A stretch of 64,000 bases of DNA from Brevibacillus_D fluminis_A (GCF_052072235.1 NZ_CM125436.1:4830001-4894000), one strand, 5' to 3'; positions 50,637 through 59,630 are shown, numbered from the stretch's first letter. Numbers and translations: made by a program. The notes: a model not told the origin generated them from the sequence alone.

Positions 50637-51122
50637 ATGAGCATAATTTTAAACAATTTCCCCTTATGGGCGGCACTCCTTTCAATCGGCATCGCACAAT
50701 TTATCAAAATTCCGCTCCACTTTCTGGCGACCAAAACATGGCAATGGCCGTTGATGTTCAGCACGGGCGGTATGCCCAGCTCCCACTCTTCCGCTGTGAC
50801 CGCGCTTTCCACGGCGGTCGGGATTCGCGAAGGCTTTGACAGCAGCTCGTTTGCCATCTCCGCGATTATCGGGATTGTCGTGATGTTCGACGCGGCGGGC
50901 GTGCGCAGACATGCCGGCATGCATGCGGAAGTGTTGAATCGTTTGGTTGACGAGTTCAACCATCTGTTGGAAGGCATGCGCACTTTCAAGATCAAGCCGA
51001 AAGAAGAAAAAGCGAAAAAGCTGAAGGAACTGCTCGGGCATCAGCCCATTGAAGTGTTTATGGGCGGCTGGCTCGGCATCCTGATCGCCATTGTTATGTA
51101 TTATTCATTTTACACCATCTAG
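50637..51122 (+). CDS. yuiD: Divergent PAP2-family membrane protein (YuiD)
   Basis: A 161-residue protein of the DUF212 family: WPLMFSTGGMPSSHSSAVTALS carries the phosphatase-like motif, FDAAGVRRHAGMHAEVLN the second, and there are three to four membrane helices. Whether it dephosphorylates a lipid is untested. It is syntenic with other yui genes. Confidence 0.88.
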   Translation: MSIILNNFPLWAALLSIGIAQFIKIPLHFLATKTWQWPLMFSTGGMPSSHSSAVTALSTAVGIREGFDSSSFAISAIIGIVVMFDAAGVRRHAGMHAEVLNRLVDEFNHLLEGMRTFKIKPKEEKAKKLKELLGHQPIEVFMGGWLGILIAIVMYYSFYTI

Positions 51123-51166
51123 CGTGCCCACTCTCGTCTTACACTTGCAAAAATGGAGGGAATCAC

Positions 51167-51949
51167 ATGCGAATTGTCTCCCTTTGCCCCAGCAACACGG
51201 AAATCCTTTTCGAGCTGGGGCTCGATGAGCAAGTCGTCGGCCTGGATGATCATTCGGATTGGCCGCCGCAATGGCAGCATCTGCCGCGTGTGGGGCCTGA
51301 TTTGACCATCGATATGGAAAAAGTCGAAGCGCTCTCGCCCGATCTGGTTGTCGCGTCCTTGAGCGTACCGGGGATGGAGCGGAATATCGACCTGCTGAAG
51401 CAACGGAATATTCCGCATATTGTGCTCAATCCGAGCCATCTCGATGAAATCCCCGCCGACATTCTCGCGGTCGGGCAGGCGGCGGGCATCCCGCAGCAAG
51501 CGGCAATCGCAGCGGAGCGATTCACCGAACGGCTCGGGCGTCTGCGTCTGCGGGCAGCCGCTTTTGCTGAACGCCCCAAGCTATACTGGGAATGGTGGCC
51601 CAATCCGATTTACACGCCAGGACGGGGCAACTGGCTAACCGATGTGAGCGAGCTGGCCGGTGCGGTCAACGTATTCGCCGACTTTGCCGAAGCGAACGTA
51701 AAGGCGACCCGTGAGATGGTAGCGGAGCGCGATCCTGAACATATTTGCATCGTCTGGTGCGGCATCGAACTGAAACGGATCAAGCGCGAAATGATTACGG
51801 ACCGCCCCGAATGGCAAACGATGCGTGCGATCACCAGCGGCAATGTCCATCTGTTGGAGGAAGGTCTTTTTTGTCGGCCATCGCCGCGCATTCTCGATGG
51901 TCTGGAGCAACTGATCGGTTTGATCCATCCTGTTGCCGACATGAAATAG
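51167..51949 (+). CDS. BtuF-like cobalamin/iron-binding domain protein without signal peptide
   Basis: A 260-residue protein with the class III solute-binding fold: MRIVSLCPSNTEILFELGLDEQVVG, SPDLVVASLSVPGMERN, then WEWWPNPIYTPGRGNWLTDV. It starts directly with the first beta strand and has neither a signal peptide nor a lipobox, so it is likely cytoplasmic, unlike transport-related BtuF. GGAGG is 7 bases before ATG. Ligand unknown. Confidence 0.85.
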   Translation: MRIVSLCPSNTEILFELGLDEQVVGLDDHSDWPPQWQHLPRVGPDLTIDMEKVEALSPDLVVASLSVPGMERNIDLLKQRNIPHIVLNPSHLDEIPADILAVGQAAGIPQQAAIAAERFTERLGRLRLRAAAFAERPKLYWEWWPNPIYTPGRGNWLTDVSELAGAVNVFADFAEANVKATREMVAERDPEHICIVWCGIELKRIKREMITDRPEWQTMRAITSGNVHLLEEGLFCRPSPRILDGLEQLIGLIHPVADMK

Positions 51950-51992
51950 CCGGACAAAAGAGATTTCTCTTCCGTCCGGCTTTTTGTATGCC

Positions 51993-52628
51993 TTACTCGA
52001 TCGGCTGCGCCATTGCGGCGATTCCTTTTTCATTCAAACCCTTCATCATCGCCTCGGTGACTTTTCCGCCACCGCGGTGGATCACATACACTTCCAGCGT
52101 CTTTTTGCCCCACTGCTCAAAAATGTCCTTTTTCGTTTCAAAATAAAGATCGATGGTATTGCCGCGTACCGCTCCGCCTTTGTCCGCTACCACGCCATAG
52201 CCATAACCGGGAATGTAGAGCACGGTCCCTAAAGGAAACACTCGCAAGTCAGCCGCAATCGTCGAATACGTCGCGCGCTGCACCTTCACCCCAGAATATG
52301 TGATGCCATAGGTCGGATGATCCGGCGTTTTCCCCGTGGACTCAATGCCTGAATAGTACCCTGTCGCCACAACACGCACTTTTGGATATTGTTCAAAAGA
52401 TTTATCGATGTATTCGTCTTTATCAATGACTTGTGTGAGTGAGCTGGCGGAAACGGTGCGTCGTTTGACAACCTTTTCCCCTTCCCGTTTTTCCGAGACA
52501 CCAAAGCTGTCCCATCTGGAATACGTTTCTGCTACATTGTACGTGTAACCTGTGGTAGCGAACCCGGTCAGGAGCATCAAGCCGAGTGCGGCTGCGCTAA
52601 TAAACTTCTTCCAATTCTTCGCGTTCAT
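51993..52628 (-). CDS. yuiC: 3D-domain protein, YuiC-like (putative peptidoglycan lyase)
   Basis: A 211-residue exported protein: signal or anchor helix at residues 10-30, linker, and a C-terminal 3D domain with VVATGYYSGIEST, GTVLYIPGYGYGVVADKGGAV and RGNTIDLYF. YuiC of B. subtilis is a small MltA-related lytic enzyme linked to resuscitation-type factors. GGAGG is 9 bases before ATG. Confidence 0.88.
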   Translation of the reverse strand: MNAKNWKKFISAAALGLMLLTGFATTGYTYNVAETYSRWDSFGVSEKREGEKVVKRRTVSASSLTQVIDKDEYIDKSFEQYPKVRVVATGYYSGIESTGKTPDHPTYGITYSGVKVQRATYSTIAADLRVFPLGTVLYIPGYGYGVVADKGGAVRGNTIDLYFETKKDIFEQWGKKTLEVYVIHRGGGKVTEAMMKGLNEKGIAAMAQPIE

Positions 52629-52800
52629 TCAGCAATGAACCTCCTCTCATCAACTAGTCATGTCCAGAAATGAGAGAAGTATACATAAATGCACAGGATT
52701 GATTGGAATCATCCGAACATTTTTGCTTGAACGAAAATGGTTTAAAGCCCGCCATCCTTTTCCAGACTGGTACTATCCCACTCATAAGGAGATGTTTCTG

Positions 52801-52971
52801 ATGGACCCTTCGATGAGCAACAATCAAGTGTTGGAACGCATTCGCACCATCCAGGCGGGAGGCGGATCGTTGGCCAAAAAGGCGGTCAAGGCAGCCGATC
52901 CCGAGCTGATGCGCAACGCGCTGTTTTACTTTCCATCCTGGGATAACGCCATTCAAGCCGCAACCAACTGA
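52801..52971 (+). CDS. Small hypothetical protein (56 aa)
   Basis: A 56-residue, mostly helical protein, MDPSMSNNQVLERIRTIQAG..AADPELMRNALFYFPSW. AAGGAG 9 bases before ATG and a strong terminator right after the stop support it. No family recognised. A longer frame from 52660 has a less likely start. Confidence 0.65.
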   Translation: MDPSMSNNQVLERIRTIQAGGGSLAKKAVKAADPELMRNALFYFPSWDNAIQAATN

Positions 52972-52984
52972 TCCCTTCATAATG

Positions 52985-53028
52985 AAAAAAACGAAAGCAG
53001 GCTGATTTCTCGCCTGCTTTCGTTTTTT
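52985..53028. terminator. Bidirectional terminator
   Basis: AAAAAACGAAAGCAGGC pairs with GCCTGCTTTCGTTTTTT, between the convergent 56-aa gene and yuiB. Confidence 0.9.
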
Positions 53029-53038
53029 CCCGCCACCG

Positions 53039-53299
53039 TTAAAACATTCGGTACCCTTTTTTCCGCAACAGCTGAATCGTGTAGCCGCTCATCACGGAGC
53101 CGGCCATGCCGAACAGAAGAATCGTCAAATCGTAACCAGTGGGGACAATATTTTTCAACACAAGCGCACCAACGACGACTCCGACGCATACGATAACCGG
53201 CAACCATGTCGTGCGCAGCACCATATTTAAAATAAAACCGATTCCAAACGCGAGAATCGTAAACAGCACAATGGAAATCAAAAATTGAATAATATTCAT
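53039..53299 (-). CDS. yuiB: YuiB-like membrane protein
   Basis: An 86-residue protein with three hydrophobic helices (4-27, 33-48, 56-74) and a basic end RKKGYRMF. FGIGFILNMVLRTTW matches YuiB-type proteins. GGAGG precedes ATG. Function unknown. Confidence 0.82.
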   Translation of the reverse strand: MNIIQFLISIVLFTILAFGIGFILNMVLRTTWLPVIVCVGVVVGALVLKNIVPTGYDLTILLFGMAGSVMSGYTIQLLRKKGYRMF

Positions 53300-53386
53300 A
53301 AGCCGCCTCCACTACACGTGTGTTCTCTAGCGTCTAGTGTAGCGAAAAGCGCAGCGTGGGTCAATCCATCTGGAAATGGCGATTCG

Positions 53387-53545
53387 CTATTTTCCCGTCA
53401 TGACGGCAAGCGGGACCGCCCTGTCCTCCGGATTTTTTCCAGTGCCTTGGCACTGTGGGCAGCTCTCGGTCCCCCCGACCATCACGTGGAAATATCCCTC
53501 TCCGCTGCAATACAAGCAGTTCTCAAAAGAAACGATCGGCTTCAT
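53387..53545 (-). CDS. yuiA: YuiA-like zinc-finger small protein (52 aa)
   Basis: A 52-residue protein with two DnaJ-type CxxCxGxG repeats: CLYCSGEG (residues 10-17) and CPQCQGTG (29-36). These should bind one Zn. AAAGGGG lies 9 bases before ATG. It sits just before yuiB in the same order as B. subtilis yuiA-yuiB-yuiC. Confidence 0.85.
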   Translation of the reverse strand: MKPIVSFENCLYCSGEGYFHVMVGGTESCPQCQGTGKNPEDRAVPLAVMTGK

Positions 53546-53649
53546 TCGCTCATTCCCCTTTCTTTGCTGGCTGTTGACTGATCTGAATTAACTGAAAGTT
53601 TCGATAATGTTTTTTTACTATACCAGATCAGCCCACATTTGCAAAGAAA

Positions 53650-54129
53650 TCAGGAAAAGATTTTATAGGAAGTATAGCCAAAAACCGGGTCCACCGGGTA
53701 ATCTTTGCCGATCAGCGCGGGAGGCTGCTCCAGCACTCTCGGCAAAATGGCTTTCATGTAGAGCGTGGAGAGCGGGCTTGCCAGCACTTCCTCCACCGGC
53801 AAAAACTGCGCGACCTCGATTTCCCCTGCTTGCGGACGCGGTTCGCCGCTCACGTATTCCATCAAAAAGACAACCATGTTATCGCTGATTTCCTCTTTGA
53901 TGACACCGGAACGCACCCCGACCACTTGCAGCGGACGCGCCGTAATGCCTGTCTCTTCGAACACTTCGCGCGCGGCCGCTTCATCGACGCGCTCGCCCTG
54001 CTGGACGAAGCCTGCGGGGAACGACCATTTGCCCTTCATGCCGCCATACGCTTTTTTCACGACCAATGCCTCATTGTTGCGCAGCACAATTCCCGCCGCG
54101 CCTAGCCATACTTTTGAATCTCTCGGCAT
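53650..54129 (-). CDS. Nudix hydrolase
   Basis: A 159-residue Nudix protein. The box GFVQQGERVDEAAAREVFEE plus TGI (residues 40-62) fits the G-x5-E-x7-REuxEE pattern fully. It hydrolyses a nucleoside diphosphate derivative; which one is unknown. The ATG at 54129 follows GGAGGT. Confidence 0.9.
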   Translation of the reverse strand: MPRDSKVWLGAAGIVLRNNEALVVKKAYGGMKGKWSFPAGFVQQGERVDEAAAREVFEETGITARPLQVVGVRSGVIKEEISDNMVVFLMEYVSGEPRPQAGEIEVAQFLPVEEVLASPLSTLYMKAILPRVLEQPPALIGKDYPVDPVFGYTSYKIFS

Positions 54130-54191
54130 GTTTTCGCTACCTCCATTCATTTGGCCAACCTGACACGTTAATTTTCCCATTGTATAGCAAA

Positions 54192-54220
54192 AACAGCCAC
54201 CCTGTAAAAAGGCGGCTGTT
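54192..54220. terminator. Hairpin before the Nudix gene
   Basis: AACAGCC.CC pairs with GG.GGCTGTT. It probably ends transcripts of the 54240-54488 gene on the minus strand. Confidence 0.6.
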
Positions 54221-54239
54221 CTCGTCAGGCGCGATGGAA

Positions 54240-54488
54240 TCAGTCTTCTTCATCCAAAAGCCCGTTATCAATCATGTAGCGCAGATTTTCCCGATCCCGC
54301 TCGCGCCCCTTTTCTTTCAGGCGCTCGATCGCCGGCAAAATCAAAATGTCGATCTCTTGCTGGACATGATGGGCCAGGTCGTAGCGCTTCTGCTCTTCCA
54401 GAAAGCCGCCGACTTCCATCAAGCCGTTGTAACGGTCCAGTTCTTCTCGTGTAAGCAATCCTCTGACTTGAACGCTGCAATGGCGCAT
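54240..54488 (-). CDS. Small hypothetical protein (82 aa)
   Basis: An 82-residue acidic helical protein, MRHCSVQVRGLLTREELDRYNGL..IERLKEKGRERDRENLRYMIDNG. AAGAGG precedes ATG; it follows the NADH dehydrogenase gene by 11 bases, so they are probably co-transcribed. No family recognised. Confidence 0.7.
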   Translation of the reverse strand: MRHCSVQVRGLLTREELDRYNGLMEVGGFLEEQKRYDLAHHVQQEIDILILPAIERLKEKGRERDRENLRYMIDNGLLDEED

Positions 54489-54499
54489 CGCTATACCTC

Positions 54500-55690
54500 T
54501 TACAGTTTTACTTTTTTCATGGCAAGACCAATACCGCCGATTTTGACCAAATACCGCAGATCGCTCGCTTTTTTCATCAAAGCGGCCGAAGAGCCGAACA
54601 GCTTCTTGCCGCCGACCTGCCCCATGCCTTCTCCTTTACCGAGAGAAGCCAGCGTACCGAGCAGCTCAGGCGTGAACTTTTGCAGCAATTCGCCGCGCAC
54701 CAATGCAACGAGATTGTCCCCGCAGCTTTCGCCTTCTTGCCCCGCGATTTGCGCGGTTGGCGGATACGGACGTCCTTGTTCGTTGAAGATGAGGGCGCAG
54801 TCGCCGACGACGAATACATTCTCATAACCAGGCGCACGCAGATATTCATCCACTTTCACGCGCCCGCGCATCACTTCAAAGCCGGAGCGCTCGACAATGC
54901 TGTTGCCGCGAACCCCGCCGGTCCAAACGACCGTCGCCGATTTGATCTCCTCGCCGGTCGCAAGCAAGACACCTTCTGGCGTGCACTGCTTGATCGGCGT
55001 ATTTATTTTAAACTCAATCCCTTTTTTCATCAAGACTTCCATCGCGTAGTCGACCAGTTCCTTGTCAAAGCCAGGGAGCGCAGAAGGAGCCGCCTCGATA
55101 TTATAGATTTTCACCAGATCCGGATTGACATCAAACTCTTCGCAAAGCTCAGGGATACGGTCGCCCAGCTCGCCGCAAAACTCGATGCCGGTAAACCCTG
55201 CTCCGCCGACGACAAACGTCAAATATTCCGGATGGGTCGGGTCATTTTTGAACTTGGCAAACATGTAACGGATATGCTCGCTGATCTGGCGCACCGCATT
55301 GATGCTGCGGATGCTGAACGCGTGCTCGCGCAAGCCTTCGATTCCGAACGTTTCCGGTTCGCTGCCAAGGCCGATCACCAGGTAATCATACGAAAGCACA
55401 GTGCCATCCTCGAGCGTGGCCGTCTGCGCCTCCGGTTCGATGCTGGCAACCGTTCCTTTGACGAAATTCACTTTTGTTTTGTCGATGATCTTGTGCAGGT
55501 CCACCTGCGCGCGGGATGCCGGAGCAGTTCCCGCTGCCGGCTCGTGCAGCCACGTGGTCAAGTAATGATAATCATGCTTGTTGACCAATGTCACTTCCGC
55601 TTCGTTGTAGTGAAGCTTTTGCTGCAGCTTCAGCGTTGTCAAAAGTCCACCGTACCCTGCGCCAAGGATCAAAATTTTTGGCGTGCTCAT
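54500..55690 (-). CDS. yumB: Type II NADH dehydrogenase (YumB)
   Basis: A 396-residue flavoprotein with FAD site ILILGAGYGGLLTTLKLQ at the N-terminus, a second dinucleotide site FVVGGAGFTGIEFCGEL for NADH, VFVVGDCALIF (FAD) and the C-terminal amphipathic membrane anchor LAMKKVKL. It passes electrons from NADH to menaquinone without pumping protons. Upstream lie two Rex-like palindromes, fitting redox control. Confidence 0.93.
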   Translation of the reverse strand: MSTPKILILGAGYGGLLTTLKLQQKLHYNEAEVTLVNKHDYHYLTTWLHEPAAGTAPASRAQVDLHKIIDKTKVNFVKGTVASIEPEAQTATLEDGTVLSYDYLVIGLGSEPETFGIEGLREHAFSIRSINAVRQISEHIRYMFAKFKNDPTHPEYLTFVVGGAGFTGIEFCGELGDRIPELCEEFDVNPDLVKIYNIEAAPSALPGFDKELVDYAMEVLMKKGIEFKINTPIKQCTPEGVLLATGEEIKSATVVWTGGVRGNSIVERSGFEVMRGRVKVDEYLRAPGYENVFVVGDCALIFNEQGRPYPPTAQIAGQEGESCGDNLVALVRGELLQKFTPELLGTLASLGKGEGMGQVGGKKLFGSSAALMKKASDLRYLVKIGGIGLAMKKVKL

Positions 55691-55736
55691 TGAAGAATCC
55701 CTTCCTTTTCCGATTTGGCTTATCTATGAGAAAAGA

Positions 55737-55851
55737 ATGTGGCAAATTTCACAAAGAGCCGTTCGTACATAAAATGTCCCAAATCATTGCGGCTACGCTG
55801 CCAAATAGATAGAAGTACAAAGGCAACCGCACTTTGTGAAAAAATGCACAA
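55737..55851 (-). promoter_or_regulatory. Two Rex-like boxes upstream of yumB
   Basis: TTGTGAA-N4-TGCACAA at 55834-55851 differs from the Rex consensus TTGTGAA-N4-TTCACAA by one base; ATGTGGC-N4-TTCACAA at 55737-55754 has one perfect arm. Further TTCACA half-sites lie at 55870-55945. Rex represses NADH dehydrogenase genes in related bacteria. Confidence 0.6.
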
Positions 55852-56034
55852 CTCTATCCAAAAAAAGGCTTCACAAACTTTTCACATTATCGTATTCATC
55901 TTACCAATAATCCGACAATCTTTTCAAGCTATTTTTCACAATATTGGGTCGATATCCTTTTTTTCTTTCGTTATGATGTTTATAATGAATAGGTGTGCTT
56001 TATTCCATCATCCTATACCCGGAGGTGCATTGGA

Positions 56035-57045
56035 TTGAGTCTTTTCCAAAAGGACGATCAAGTCTATGATATTACCGTTATTGGTGGCGGTCCTGCCGGT
56101 TTGTTTACTGCCTTTTATGGCGGAATGCGTCAAGCGAGCGTCAAAATTATTGAAAGCATGCCGCAGCTTGGCGGTCAATTGGCTGCACTTTATCCGGAGA
56201 AGTATATTTATGATGTAGCGGGGTTCCCTAAAGTTTTGGCGCAAGACCTGGTCAATGGCTTGAAGCAGCAGCTTGCCCAATTTGACCAAACCATCTGCCT
56301 CGAAGAAAAAGTCGAAAATGTCGTAAAAAATAACGATAGCGTGTTTGAGATTACAACGGACAAAGGCATCCACTATTCCAAAGCCGTGATCATCACAGCG
56401 GGCGTCGGCGCATTTGAACCGCGCCGTCTGGAGCACCCGGATGCGGTGAAATATGAAAAATCCAATTTGCACTACTTCGTTACGGACCTCAATTCGTTCA
56501 AAGGACAGCGTGTGCTGGTCATCGGCGGCGGCGATTCTGCGGTTGACTGGTCGCTCATGCTTGAGCCGATCGCATCCCAGGTGACGCTGATCCATCGCCG
56601 CGATAAATTCCGCGCTCATGAGCACAGTGTGGAAACATTGATGGCCTCCAAAGTGAACGTGGTGACACCGTATGAAATCACCGCGCTGCACGGCGACAAA
56701 AACATTGAGCGCGTCGTGATTCAAAACGTCACGACCAAAGAGGAGCAAGAGCTTGAAGTCGATGCGGTTATCGTCAACTTCGGTTTCATCTCGTCCCTCG
56801 GACCGATCAAAAACTGGGGACTCGAGCTGGAAAAAGGCGCGATCGTCGTCAACTCCAAAATGGAGACAAGCATGCCCGGCGTTTATGCGGCAGGCGATAT
56901 CGCTACCTATCCGGGAAAAGTCAAACTGATTGCGGTGGGTTTTGGCGAAGCGCCTACCGCTGTCAACAATGCCATGGGCTACATCAACCCGGATGCCAAA
57001 CTGCAGCCTGGCCACTCATCCAGCATGGATAACTTTAAAAAATAA
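56035..57045 (+). CDS. yumC: Ferredoxin/flavodoxin-NADP reductase (YumC)
   Basis: A 336-residue thioredoxin-reductase-like flavoprotein lacking the CxxC redox pair, which marks FNR2/YumC. FAD site ITVIGGGPAGLFTAFYGG, NADPH site VLVIGGGDSAVDWSLML, VYAAGDIATYPGKVKLIAVGFGEA near the C-terminus. Start is TTG at 56035, 9 bases after GGAGG. Supplies reduced ferredoxin or regenerates NADP. Confidence 0.92.
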   Translation: MSLFQKDDQVYDITVIGGGPAGLFTAFYGGMRQASVKIIESMPQLGGQLAALYPEKYIYDVAGFPKVLAQDLVNGLKQQLAQFDQTICLEEKVENVVKNNDSVFEITTDKGIHYSKAVIITAGVGAFEPRRLEHPDAVKYEKSNLHYFVTDLNSFKGQRVLVIGGGDSAVDWSLMLEPIASQVTLIHRRDKFRAHEHSVETLMASKVNVVTPYEITALHGDKNIERVVIQNVTTKEEQELEVDAVIVNFGFISSLGPIKNWGLELEKGAIVVNSKMETSMPGVYAAGDIATYPGKVKLIAVGFGEAPTAVNNAMGYINPDAKLQPGHSSSMDNFKK

Positions 57046-57158
57046 GCGCCTTTTCGCCTCGGGCTTGATTGTCCGGGGCTTTTCCTTGCCTGTGAACCGC
57101 TCATCGCTGCATAGCGCCTTCCGAACTCGCACAAAGTAGGAATGGAGGGGGTTTTTTC

Positions 57159-57413
57159 ATGAAATCGTTATGCCCGATTTGCAACGGCTTCACCGCTTTA
57201 GCCTCGCTTTGTCCCAATTGCAGCCTGCAGCTTGAAGACACCGGCAGATTGGCTGATTATTACGGAGATTACAGTCCCTACCGCGAAATCGACGATGCGA
57301 AAAAGGACAATGGCTTTCCCGATCTCTCCCTTCGGCAATGCATGCATGTAACATGGTGCTCGCTTTGCCAGATGGAACAGATCGTTGCGGTCGACGAGTG
57401 GGCGTCATACTGA
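57159..57413 (+). CDS. Small Cys-rich zinc-ribbon-like protein (84 aa)
   Basis: An 84-residue protein with CPIC and CPNC at the N-terminus and a later CMHVTWCSLC group, giving up to seven cysteines for Zn. DYYGDYSPYREIDDA is a distinctive centre. GGAGGGGG precedes ATG. Function unknown; occurs widely in Bacillales in my recollection, without a name I trust. Confidence 0.75.
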   Translation: MKSLCPICNGFTALASLCPNCSLQLEDTGRLADYYGDYSPYREIDDAKKDNGFPDLSLRQCMHVTWCSLCQMEQIVAVDEWASY

Positions 57414-57518
57414 TTTTCCCATCGTTTTTTGTTACCATTTTCATTGCTTTTCCACATTTCAATTGTATACTAGTCGACGTACTAGACCTTATCACGAAAA
57501 AAACGGAGGTACCATCAC

Positions 57519-58025
57519 GTGAAAAAATTTGATCTGACCATACTGACGATCAGTGTGCTCGCTTTGGCTCTGGTCATCCTGGGTGTCGCCACTTCGGGAG
57601 GCAGCGGACATAGTTCTGCTACCGTCGCCACAATCAATGGCGAAAAAGTAACAGAGCAACAGCTGAATGACACCATGAAGGAAAAATACGGGGAAAAAAC
57701 CTTGACCGCGATGACGTCCAGCATCTTGATCGAGCAGGAAGCCAAGAAAACGGGAACCACTGTCGATGAAGCACAGGTGCAGGACCAACTGAAGCAATTG
57801 AAAGCCAAACTCGGTTCCGAAGACGCCTATAAGACCTATTTGGAGCGCAGAAACTATACAGAGGAAACATTGACCACCAAGTTGCGTGAATTGATGCTCG
57901 TGCAAAAACTGACAGCTGCCTATAACAAACAGCACAATACAAAGCTGACACCGAACGATTATGTGGACGAACTGAACAAAAATGCACAAATCGTCATTTC
58001 GGACCCTATGCTGCAAAAAAAATAA
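57519..58025 (+). CDS. Membrane-anchored SurA/PrsA N-domain-like protein
   Basis: A 168-residue protein: uncleaved helix (residues 6-25), then a helical chaperone-like domain opening with VATINGEKVTEQQLNDTMKE and ILIEQEAKKTGTTVDEAQVQDQL, typical of SurA/PrsA N-terminal modules. The parvulin domain that normally follows is absent. Starts at GTG, 9 bases after GGAGG. Perhaps an extracytoplasmic chaperone. Confidence 0.82.
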   Translation: MKKFDLTILTISVLALALVILGVATSGGSGHSSATVATINGEKVTEQQLNDTMKEKYGEKTLTAMTSSILIEQEAKKTGTTVDEAQVQDQLKQLKAKLGSEDAYKTYLERRNYTEETLTTKLRELMLVQKLTAAYNKQHNTKLTPNDYVDELNKNAQIVISDPMLQKK

Positions 58026-58048
58026 CAACCAACTCCAGGCTGGTTGTT
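58024..58048 (+). terminator. Hairpin after the SurA-like gene
   Basis: AACAACCA pairs with TGGTTGTT starting within the stop codon region. Confidence 0.65.
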
Positions 58049-58414
58049 TGAATAAAGCAGTTTCCCCAAAATCAGTTATACAAGGAATTGTGTGCCTCTC
58101 TATTATTACCAAGGAAACGATCCGCTTCAATAGGCTGTTCTTGGACCGTTTGGAAATTTTTTCTTCTGTTAGGATGTATAAGCGTCCTTTTGCTGGCCAT
58201 ACTATTATCATCGAGCCCGGTGGTCAACGATTTAAACGGACCCAAATCCGTAACGGAGGCGATGTGCCGTGGACAATGTAGTGGATCACCTCGTCGAGAG
58301 TTTCGCGGGAGACAAGCGTTAGTCTTTACGGTAACTCATCCTCTTCATCGGAGGTAGATGTGCCAAAGAGAATAATCGTTAGTACCCAGAAATAAACGAT
58401 CGGGCTCGATTATA

Positions 58415-58436
58415 GCCGCCTCCCTATGGGGGCGGT
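58415..58436 (+). terminator. Terminator in the 58049-58509 gap
   Basis: GCCGCC pairs with GGCGGT and is followed by TTTGTATTTT. It implies a transcript from the left; the gap holds only a weak 89-codon frame with a hydrophobic stretch. Confidence 0.6.
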
Positions 58437-58482
58437 TTGTATTTTATTCAGCTGGGAATTTTAAAAACGATTATAGGGAATG

Positions 58483-58508
58483 AAAAAACCGGGGCAAGCT
58501 CCCGGTTT
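58483..58508. terminator. Terminator of the 31-aa gene
   Basis: AAAACCGGGG pairs with CCCGGTTTT, flanked by A- and T-runs, directly beyond the minus-strand stop. Confidence 0.75.
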
Positions 58509-58509
58509 T

Positions 58510-58605
58510 TTATTTTTTACGGTTATGGGTTGTGTTTTCGCCGGTCTTGGGCGGCGTGCTGCGGGAACCTGCCGAAGCGGTCGTCGGGCGTTTTTCGTTT
58601 GACAT
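58510..58605 (-). CDS. Small Thr/Lys/Arg-rich protein (31 aa)
   Basis: A 31-residue hydrophilic peptide MSNEKRPTTASAGSRSTPP ending NTTHNRKK. It has a perfect AAAGGAGG 7 bases before ATG and its own terminator, so expression is likely. The composition, low in hydrophobic residues, recalls small acid-soluble or tail-like spore peptides, but no family is recognised. Confidence 0.6.
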   Translation of the reverse strand: MSNEKRPTTASAGSRSTPPKTGENTTHNRKK

Positions 58606-58703
58606 GCGGTGTCCTCCTTTGTTGATTTCCTTTCTCTTCTACTATGCCCGCAGCGTCGGAATTTTACTTTGCCAGTTATAGCGATCGAAAAGCGGTGCGC
58701 AGG

Positions 58704-58931
58704 TGTGAAGCGATAATCTCCTCTTCCGATCCCAAATACTCCATCCGTAGACAAATACAACAGCCTTGTGCGCGGCGACAGGAGCGAAAGCAGGTAATGA
58801 AGCCCCCGCTCGATCAAAAGCTCCTCCTGCCCCATTAACGCCCATATGACGACGGATGGCTGCGTACTTGCAAGACACGCCTTCAGTTGATCGTAGTGCG
58901 TGACATCCACCCTCCTATAATCCGGTCCCCC
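58704..58931 (-). pseudogene. Remnant of an RmlD-like sugar-nucleotide reductase
   Basis: The frame reads YRRVDVTHYDQLKACLASTQ, then VVIWALMGQEELLIERGLHYLL and RLLYLSTDGVFG, which is the middle part of a short-chain NAD-dependent epimerase/RmlD-type protein (S-T-D-x-VF motif). The N-terminal GxxGxxG and the catalytic YxxxK part are missing, and no start or site is present. A double-truncated fragment 5 bases after the DUF402 gene. Confidence 0.5.
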
Positions 58932-58936
58932 CTTTT

Positions 58937-59476
58937 CTATACGCTTCTGAGCAACTCCCGATAATGGGGCGCACAAAGCGAAAAGAGCGGGAACCGGTTT
59001 TGTTCGATCAGCCTTTTGATCCGGTTGGCTTCCCGCCACGCCAAATCGTGATCGGCCTGCGTAATGACGCCCTTCTGCAATGCTTCATCCAGCTCGTCAC
59101 CGTCGATGATCTCAAGCTCGCCCGTCGGTAGCTTCACAACATCGAGGTATAGATCATCAAACCAGGGGATGCCCTCATTTGTCACCCCATGCTCTTTGAC
59201 AATATCGATATAATGCTGAACGATCTCCCCTGCCTGATTGAACATCGTCGTCAGCGTAAAATGGCTGTTTTCAGGAAAATGCTGCAGCCAGACGTAACCA
59301 GCATCCGCGACGCAGACGCTGACGTTGCAGCAGCCCATGACGAGCGGCTCACGCAACTCGTCGATGGCAAAAATCGTCACGATCCCCGCAAACCGACTTC
59401 CTTGTTTTTCCATCGATGCATACCTTTTTTGGTAAATTCGTTTCCAGTCCGGTCGATTGGCAAATTTCCGTTTCAT
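58937..59476 (-). CDS. DUF402 family protein (nucleoside tri-/diphosphate phosphatase type)
   Basis: A 179-residue protein with the DUF402 pattern WLQHFPENSHFTLTTMFNQAG, then IPWFDDLYLDVVKLPTGELE and DGDELDEALQKGVIT. The conserved Asp and Lys residues bind metal and phosphate in characterised relatives. Cytosolic. The ATG is at 59476. Confidence 0.87.
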   Translation of the reverse strand: MKRKFANRPDWKRIYQKRYASMEKQGSRFAGIVTIFAIDELREPLVMGCCNVSVCVADAGYVWLQHFPENSHFTLTTMFNQAGEIVQHYIDIVKEHGVTNEGIPWFDDLYLDVVKLPTGELEIIDGDELDEALQKGVITQADHDLAWREANRIKRLIEQNRFPLFSLCAPHYRELLRSV

Positions 59477-59630
59477 GGCATGCTCCTTTCCTTGCTATCT
59501 TTAGCATTCCGTTATGGGAGCGGCAAATCCTCTGCTTGGTGAGTTTTCAGAAAAGAGTTATAATACTGAAAAACAACCACGAACGCAATTGGCACAAAAA
59601 CAAACCTGTTTTGTTATGGAGGGGTCGTTC

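Noticed and set aside
58088..58357. An 89-codon plus-strand frame with a hydrophobic stretch (WKFFLLLGCISVLLLAILL)
   Set aside because: It looks like a membrane anchor followed by a basic tail, but the TTG start has no usable ribosome binding site and the frame is not supported by context.
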